9,026 nucleotides of DNA, from the NCBI GenBank assembly GCA_021802745.1, contig JAJZRK010000133.1, forward strand, positions 1 through 9,026. The letters are read 5' to 3'. The stretch is from a bacterium. GTDB taxonomy: Bacteria; Gemmatimonadota; Gemmatimonadetes; Gemmatimonadales; Gemmatimonadaceae. The notes below the pieces were generated by a model. It was given only the letters and a program-made list of their open reading frames with translations, searched no databases and was not told where the DNA came from. Below are positions 5,521 through 9,026 of this stretch, one piece after another. A program made the translations under genes and the position numbers. Position 1 is the stretch's first letter. Each line of letters opens with the position of its first letter.

Positions 5521-7827
5521 TCAGCGCCCTCCCTTGCTGGCCAGCGCATTCACTATGGATGCGGGCGTGATCGGCGCGTCGAGAATGCGGACGCCGATCG
5601 CGTCGCAGACCGCGTTGGCGATGGCCGCCGCCGCCGGGATGGTGGCTGGCTCGCCGAGTCCCTTGGCCCCCACCGAGTTGCATTCCTTGTCGTGCGGATC
5701 CACCGCCACGAACTGGAAGTCCGTCGGAAAATCCATCGCCGTCGGAATCTTGTAATCGTGCCACGAACCGCTCGCCAGCTTGCCGGTCTGCCGGTCCATG
5801 ACGCGGTTCTCGGTCAACGCGAAGCCGATTCCCATGGTCACTCCGCCGAGCACCTGGTTCTCGAACGTGAGCGTGTTCATCATGCGTCCCGAATCCTGCG
5901 CTGCGACATAGCGCACCACCCGCACCTCACCGGTCCGCGTATTGACCTCGACTTCGGCAAAGTGCGCGGCAAACGGCAGCGCCACCTTGCCCGCAGGATG
6001 CGGGGCGCGGCGCCCCACCCCCACCAGCTGTTGGCGTTGGCCGAGGCTGCGCAGGGCCGAGAAGGGAACCGGCGTGCTGTCGCCGGCAATGACGATCGCG
6101 CCGTCCTTCACGCTGAGCGTGGCGATGTCCTTCTTCAGTTCGTCGGCGGCCAGCGCGAGCAGCTGGTTCTTGACGTCCGCCGCCGCCGCGCGCACGGCCG
6201 GCGTGTTCACCAGGATCGTCTGGCTCCCGCCGGCCCCCGGGGCGTATTGCGTGGTTGCCGTGTCGGCGTACTCGATGCGCACCTTGTCCACCGGCACGCC
6301 GAGCTCCTCGGCGACGACTTGCGCGAAGACGGTCTTCGTCCCCGTGCCAATGTCGGCGGCGCCAGAGTTCAAGTTGGCCGAGCCGTCTGGATACAGCTTG
6401 CAGATCGCAGTGGCGCTTGGCGCGCCGGCATACCCCCACATCCCTGCCGCGATCCCCACGCCACGCTTCAGGTGGCCCGTCGTCGCCGGCCGCTTGGATG
6501 CGTCGGACCACCCGAACGTCTCCGCGCCGGTGCGCAGGCACTCGGCAAGTCCGGTGGACGTGTAGGGCTGGTTGTTCCGCGCCTGGCTCACGGTCGGGAT
6601 GTTCTTCAGCCGGAACGCCACCGGATCCAGCTTCAACTTGGCCGCGAGTTCGTCCATCACCTGTTCCAGCGCCCACGCTGCCTGCGGAAAGCCCGGGGCG
6701 CGGAAGGCGCGCGCCTGGCCCGCATTGATCAGTACCGACGCCTCAGTCGCGCGCGCATTGGGGCAGGTATAGAGGTCCTGCAGCAGGTACGACGACGTGG
6801 CGCCCGTGGGATACGCCCCGGACGCGCCGAGGAAATTCCCGTCGAGCGCCACCAGCGTGCCGTCCTTGCGGGCGCCCGCCTTGATGGTAATGGTGTTCGC
6901 CGGCCGGTTGCCGACGCAGCGGAGCTGCTCCTCGCGCGTGAGCACGCATTTCACGGCCCGCCCCGTGATGCGCGCCAGCATGGCGGCAATCACCGTGTAC
7001 TTGCCCAGCTCGAGCTTGCTCCCGAAACCGCCGCCAATATACGGGCTCGTCACGCGTACCGATGACAACGGCAGCTTGAGGGCGAGCGCGAGCGAGTCGC
7101 GCACGGCATACACCCCCTGCGTGCTCTCCCACACCTCGAGCTTGCCGCTGTCCCACTGCGCCACCGAGCCGTGCACTTCGAGCGGCATGTGCAGTTCGCA
7201 CGGCGTGTGGAACGTGCGTTCGACGATGGCGTCGGCCGTCGCGAACGCGGCCTGCACGTCACCGCGCTGGCTCGTGCGCGGAGGCGATAGCATGTTGCCG
7301 GCGTCGTGCACCGTCGGCGCGTCCGGCTTCACCGCGGCCTCGTAATCCACGACCATCGGCAGCTGATCGTACTCCACGACCACCGCGCGCGCCGCGTCCG
7401 CGGCCTGCAGCGGCGTCTCGGCGGCGACCGCCGCAACTTCCTCGCCTTCATACCGGCAGTGCGGGTCGAGCAGTTGGCTGAGCGCGCCGCGGCCGGTCAG
7501 AATCCACGGAATCTTCGCTTCCGGCGAATCCACCGTGATGATGGCGTGCACGCCCGGCATCGCCTTGGCGGCGGAGACGTCAACGTTCTTCACCATGGCA
7601 TGGGCGTGAGGCGAGCGCACGACCGCGCAGTGGAGCATTCCGGGAAGCGCGACGTCTCGCGTATACACGGCGGTGCCGCCAACCCGGTCGTGGCCGTCCA
7701 CGCGCGGAACCGGCGCGCCAACCACCGTGGTCTTGTCCCACGGCGGCAAGTCCATCACGTCGGGCGCGTAACCCGAGGCCAGCTCGGCGTCGAGCGATTC
7801 GGACGCGTACATGTTGGGCTCTCTCAT
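5521..7827 (-). CDS. Molybdenum hydroxylase molybdopterin-binding catalytic subunit (xanthine dehydrogenase / aldehyde oxidoreductase family)
   Basis: A 768-residue catalytic subunit predicted to hydroxylate an aldehyde or N-heterocycle at a Mo(=S) centre using water. The a/b hammerhead domain lies at about 40-165 (GTAVYTRDVALPGMLHCAVV). Molybdopterin contacts follow: SPYIGGGFGSK (261-271), ARAFRAPGFPQ (372-382), ADIGTGTKTVFAQ (491-503) and PGAGGSQTI (530-538). The catalytic glutamate is Glu726 in VGAKGLGEP. RAPG in place of the RGFG of xanthine dehydrogenases leans towards aldehyde-oxidase or isoquinoline-oxidoreductase-like members, but the substrate cannot be read from sequence. The start is ATG 7827, overlapping the small-subunit stop (ATGA) behind GGAGGTG; extending to 7905 adds 26 arginine-rich residues unlike the family. 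No signal peptide is present, so export should be by hitchhiking on the Tat-tagged small subunit. No XdhC/PaoD-type maturation gene is in the window. Confidence -1.
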   Translation of the reverse strand: MREPNMYASESLDAELASGYAPDVMDLPPWDKTTVVGAPVPRVDGHDRVGGTAVYTRDVALPGMLHCAVVRSPHAHAMVKNVDVSAAKAMPGVHAIITVDSPEAKIPWILTGRGALSQLLDPHCRYEGEEVAAVAAETPLQAADAARAVVVEYDQLPMVVDYEAAVKPDAPTVHDAGNMLSPPRTSQRGDVQAAFATADAIVERTFHTPCELHMPLEVHGSVAQWDSGKLEVWESTQGVYAVRDSLALALKLPLSSVRVTSPYIGGGFGSKLELGKYTVIAAMLARITGRAVKCVLTREEQLRCVGNRPANTITIKAGARKDGTLVALDGNFLGASGAYPTGATSSYLLQDLYTCPNARATEASVLINAGQARAFRAPGFPQAAWALEQVMDELAAKLKLDPVAFRLKNIPTVSQARNNQPYTSTGLAECLRTGAETFGWSDASKRPATTGHLKRGVGIAAGMWGYAGAPSATAICKLYPDGSANLNSGAADIGTGTKTVFAQVVAEELGVPVDKVRIEYADTATTQYAPGAGGSQTILVNTPAVRAAAADVKNQLLALAADELKKDIATLSVKDGAIVIAGDSTPVPFSALRSLGQRQQLVGVGRRAPHPAGKVALPFAAHFAEVEVNTRTGEVRVVRYVAAQDSGRMMNTLTFENQVLGGVTMGIGFALTENRVMDRQTGKLASGSWHDYKIPTAMDFPTDFQFVAVDPHDKECNSVGAKGLGEPATIPAAAAIANAVCDAIGVRILDAPITPASIVNALASKGGR

Positions 7828-8456
7828 TGGGCACCTCCACTCGTCCGAGTGGACGCCGCCCGCTGCACGGCCTTGAAGATGTGGCCGTAGGCGCCGCAGC
7901 GGCACAGGTTGCCGCTCATGCCCAGCCGTATCTCATCGAGGGAGGGCTTGGGGTTCTTCCTCAGCAGGCCCTCCGCCGCCAGCACCTGGCCCGGCGTGCA
8001 GAAGCCGCATTGATAGCCGTCCTCGTGAATGAAGGCTTTCTGCAGGTCGCTCAGCTCCTCGCCCTGCGCGAGCCCTTCGATGGTCGTGATGAGTGCACCC
8101 TGCGCCTCGACGGCCAGCGTCATGCACGAGTAGCGGGTGGTGCCGTCCATGAGCACGGTGCAGGCACCGCATTCGCCGCGTTCGCACCCTGGCTTGGCGC
8201 CAATCAGCCCCAGCCGCTCGCGCAGCACGGAGATCAATGTGTCGCGCGGCTCGACGCCGAGGCGGTACTTCCGTCCGTTGACGTTGAGGACGATCAGCGT
8301 CGGTGCCGAGTCGTCACGAGGCACCGGCTCGGCGGCGGCCGGCATGGCCGCACCGGCCACCGCCACGGCGGCGGCGCTGCTCGAGACCGTCGTCAGGAAT
8401 CCACGGCGGCTGACGCTCTTCTGATCGGCTGGCCCCTTCGTGCCGCGATCACTCAT
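7824..8456 (-). CDS. Molybdenum hydroxylase 2Fe-2S subunit with Tat signal (PaoA-like)
   Basis: A 210-residue small subunit, the electron relay of the molybdenum hydroxylase. The N-terminus has a twin-arginine signal, SRRGFL (16-21), then a weakly hydrophobic Ala/Val/Ser stretch and a probable cleavage site near AMPAAAEP (37-44), placing the enzyme in the periplasm. The plant-ferredoxin-type domain binds one cluster through Cys91, Cys96, Cys99 and Cys111 (CERGECGACTVLMDG). The helical domain binds the second through Cys150, Cys153, Cys185 and Cys187 (CGFCTPG and GNLCRCG). All eight ligands are present. Length is close to E. coli PaoA (YagT). ATG 8456 follows AGGGAGGT by three bases. It is the first gene of the operon, before the molybdopterin and FAD subunits; in E. 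coli paoABC the FAD gene comes second. A cytosolic CO-dehydrogenase-type small subunit is less likely because of the clear Tat motif. Confidence -1.
   Translation of the reverse strand: MSDRGTKGPADQKSVSRRGFLTTVSSSAAAVAVAGAAMPAAAEPVPRDDSAPTLIVLNVNGRKYRLGVEPRDTLISVLRERLGLIGAKPGCERGECGACTVLMDGTTRYSCMTLAVEAQGALITTIEGLAQGEELSDLQKAFIHEDGYQCGFCTPGQVLAAEGLLRKNPKPSLDEIRLGMSGNLCRCGAYGHIFKAVQRAASTRTSGGAQ
7832..7838 (-). promoter_or_regulatory. Ribosome binding site of the molybdopterin subunit
   Basis: On the minus strand GGAGGTG is followed by CCCA and then ATG (7827). It lies inside the last codons of the small-subunit gene and decides between the ATG at 7827 and the upstream in-frame candidates, supporting coupled translation. 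Confidence -1.
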
Positions 8457-8580
8457 CGTACCTCCCTGCGCGTGGGCGCGGGCGTGAGTCGGATCGGGGG
8501 GCCAAGCTGCCTATAAGTGTCGAGCCGTGAGGCGATTGACGCAAGAGCTTGTCAGAGGGAAAACGGTCGGCAAAAGACAT

Positions 8581-8600
8581 ACATGCCGGCCCGCGCATGT
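8581..8600. promoter_or_regulatory. Palindrome ACATGC-N8-GCATGT, possible operator
   Basis: Two perfect 6-base inverted half-sites separated by eight G/C bases lie midway between the divergent genes. A 20-bp dyad of this shape is typical of dimeric regulators, but no regulator gene is in the window and one 6+6 palindrome in 286 nt is weak evidence. Confidence -1.
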
Positions 8601-8668
8601 GGCCAGCGGGTCGCTGCAGGGTGCAGTCCGGCTGGCGCGAGCGTCGCGGGGAGTCGTAGATCTCATGT

Positions 8669-8737
8669 GAGGGTTCCGAACTGCGGCAGTCGCGCGTCGC
8701 GGTGCTCGCGCGGCGGAACCCTCCCCTCAGGAGGAGG
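8669..8737 (+). promoter_or_regulatory. Structured 5' leader with two mutually exclusive stems around a strong ribosome binding site
   Basis: A perfect 10-bp stem joins GAGGGTTCCG (8669-8678) to CGGAACCCTC (8714-8723) around a 35-nt GC-rich loop. The 3' arm overlaps CCTCC (8720-8724), which can instead pair with GGAGG (8730-8734) across a 5-base loop, hiding the Shine-Dalgarno run GGAGGAGG (8730-8737) before the ATG at 8743. Forming the long stem would free the ribosome binding site. This resembles a translational switch, though no known riboswitch class is recognised. Confidence -1.
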
Positions 8738-8742
8738 ATCGC

Positions 8743-9026
8743 ATGGGCTGGTTCACGAAATCGCCGCTCCGGGCTAGCTGGCAGCTGAAGAGTGCTACCC
8801 GATCGCCATTCGAGCCGCGGAACGACGGGGGCCTCTCGTTCAGCTCGAATGGCAAGGGCCACGTCCATTACAACTGGCTGTACGTCACCCTGCAGTTCGA
8901 TGCCAAACCGACGGAGGAGGCGCTGAGCCGCTTCACGCTTTGCCGCGGATCCGACGACCACGCCGGCAGACTCCTCGGCTACACGACGGACGACGCCGAA
9001 GCGACCCTTTGCTTCACGGGCGACTG
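8743..9026 (+). CDS. Unrecognised protein, N-terminal 94 residues (runs off the right edge)
   Basis: The frame starts with ATG at 8743, 5 bases after GGAGGAGG, and stays open for 94 codons to the window end. About three quarters of third codon positions are G or C, as in neighbouring genes, and the frame has no stop, which supports real coding in this direction. The protein begins MGWFTKSPLRASWQL and continues through GGLSFSSNGKGHVHYNWLYV to a region rich in Asp, Thr and Gly (about 75-94). There is no signal peptide or membrane segment in the visible part. Alternating hydrophobic residues in VHYNWLYVTLQFDAK suggest a beta strand. I recognise no family and assign no function. The preceding leader may control its translation. 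The minus-strand frame over the same bases (8449-8961) has no ribosome binding site and is rejected. Confidence -1.
   Translation, partial: MGWFTKSPLRASWQLKSATRSPFEPRNDGGLSFSSNGKGHVHYNWLYVTLQFDAKPTEEALSRFTLCRGSDDHAGRLLGYTTDDAEATLCFTGD

Larger units (their letters stand above)
8457..8742. promoter_or_regulatory. Divergent intergenic region between the molybdenum hydroxylase operon and the right-edge gene
   Basis: This 286-nt region should contain promoters for both directions. Next to the small-subunit ATG (8456) is its ribosome binding site AGGGAGGT (8460-8467, minus strand). On the minus strand TATAGG (8510-8515) is the best -10-like box, giving a leader of about 45 nt, but no acceptable -35 lies upstream. 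On the plus strand TTGACG (8536-8541) followed 17 bases later by GAAAAC is a weak candidate. The region also holds a palindrome (8581-8600) and a structured leader (8669-8737), listed separately. The open frames crossing it on either strand look like composition artefacts. Confidence -1.

Noticed and set aside
7906..8456. The small subunit as a cytosolic CO-dehydrogenase-type protein
   Set aside because: The SRRGFL twin-arginine motif followed by a hydrophobic stretch and an Ala-x-Ala-like site makes an exported PaoA-type subunit the better reading.
8449..8961. A 170-codon open frame on the minus strand
   Set aside because: It has no ribosome binding site and an arginine/serine-rich, family-free translation. 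It runs over the small-subunit start and lies antisense to the better-supported gene at 8743; GC-rich DNA gives such frames by chance.

Overview
This is a GC-rich (roughly two-thirds G+C) stretch of an ordinary bacterial chromosome. Genes are tightly packed, with ATGA-type overlaps, GGAGG-type ribosome binding sites and a strong preference for G or C at third codon positions. Nothing points to a phage, plasmid, transposon or CRISPR locus. The gene content (exported lipoprotein cyclophilin, bacterial homospermidine synthase, Tat-exported molybdenum hydroxylase) fits a diderm, soil- or sediment-type bacterium. Gemmatimonadota or Acidobacteriota would fit, but this is a guess from style and not a demonstrated placement.

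Layout. (1) 2-351, plus: the 3' part of a GcvH/lipoyl-domain-like gene that reads correctly only if one missing base near 194 is restored. (2) 359-513: a 155-nt foldback, 75 nt per arm with a 5-nt loop and no bulges, between two convergent genes; its core is a 17-bp hairpin that could end transcription from both sides. (3) 512-1156, minus: a cyclophilin-type peptidyl-prolyl isomerase with a lipoprotein signal. (4) 1157-1419: a divergent promoter region. (5) 1420-4013, plus: a two-gene polyamine operon, homospermidine synthase followed by a fold-III ornithine decarboxylase and joined to it by a 4-nt overlap. (6) 3970-4494, minus: a GNAT acetyltransferase whose 3' end overlaps the decarboxylase gene by 44 nt. 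(7) 4538-8456, minus: a three-gene molybdenum hydroxylase operon, transcribed as 2Fe-2S subunit with Tat signal, then molybdopterin subunit, then FAD subunit with an extra cysteine-rich insert. (8) 8457-8742: a divergent regulatory region with a palindrome and a leader that could fold in two ways. (9) 8743 to the right edge, plus: the start of an unrecognised gene behind a very strong ribosome binding site.

How the genes work together. The decarboxylase should make putrescine from ornithine, and the synthase should use putrescine to make sym-homospermidine, so the pair forms a short route to a major polyamine. The molybdenum hydroxylase subunits should assemble in the cytoplasm around molybdopterin, FAD and Fe-S clusters and be exported as one folded complex by the Tat signal on the small subunit. 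That is the arrangement of the E. coli periplasmic aldehyde oxidoreductase PaoABC, though the gene order here differs. The GNAT gene lies 43 nt downstream of the FAD gene and may be read on the same transcript.

I found no clearly new multi-gene system. The less ordinary signals are the bulge-free 155-nt foldback, the apparent complete absence of RTCGAY sites in a sequence with about 60 TCGA sites, the two-state leader before the last gene, and that unrecognised gene.
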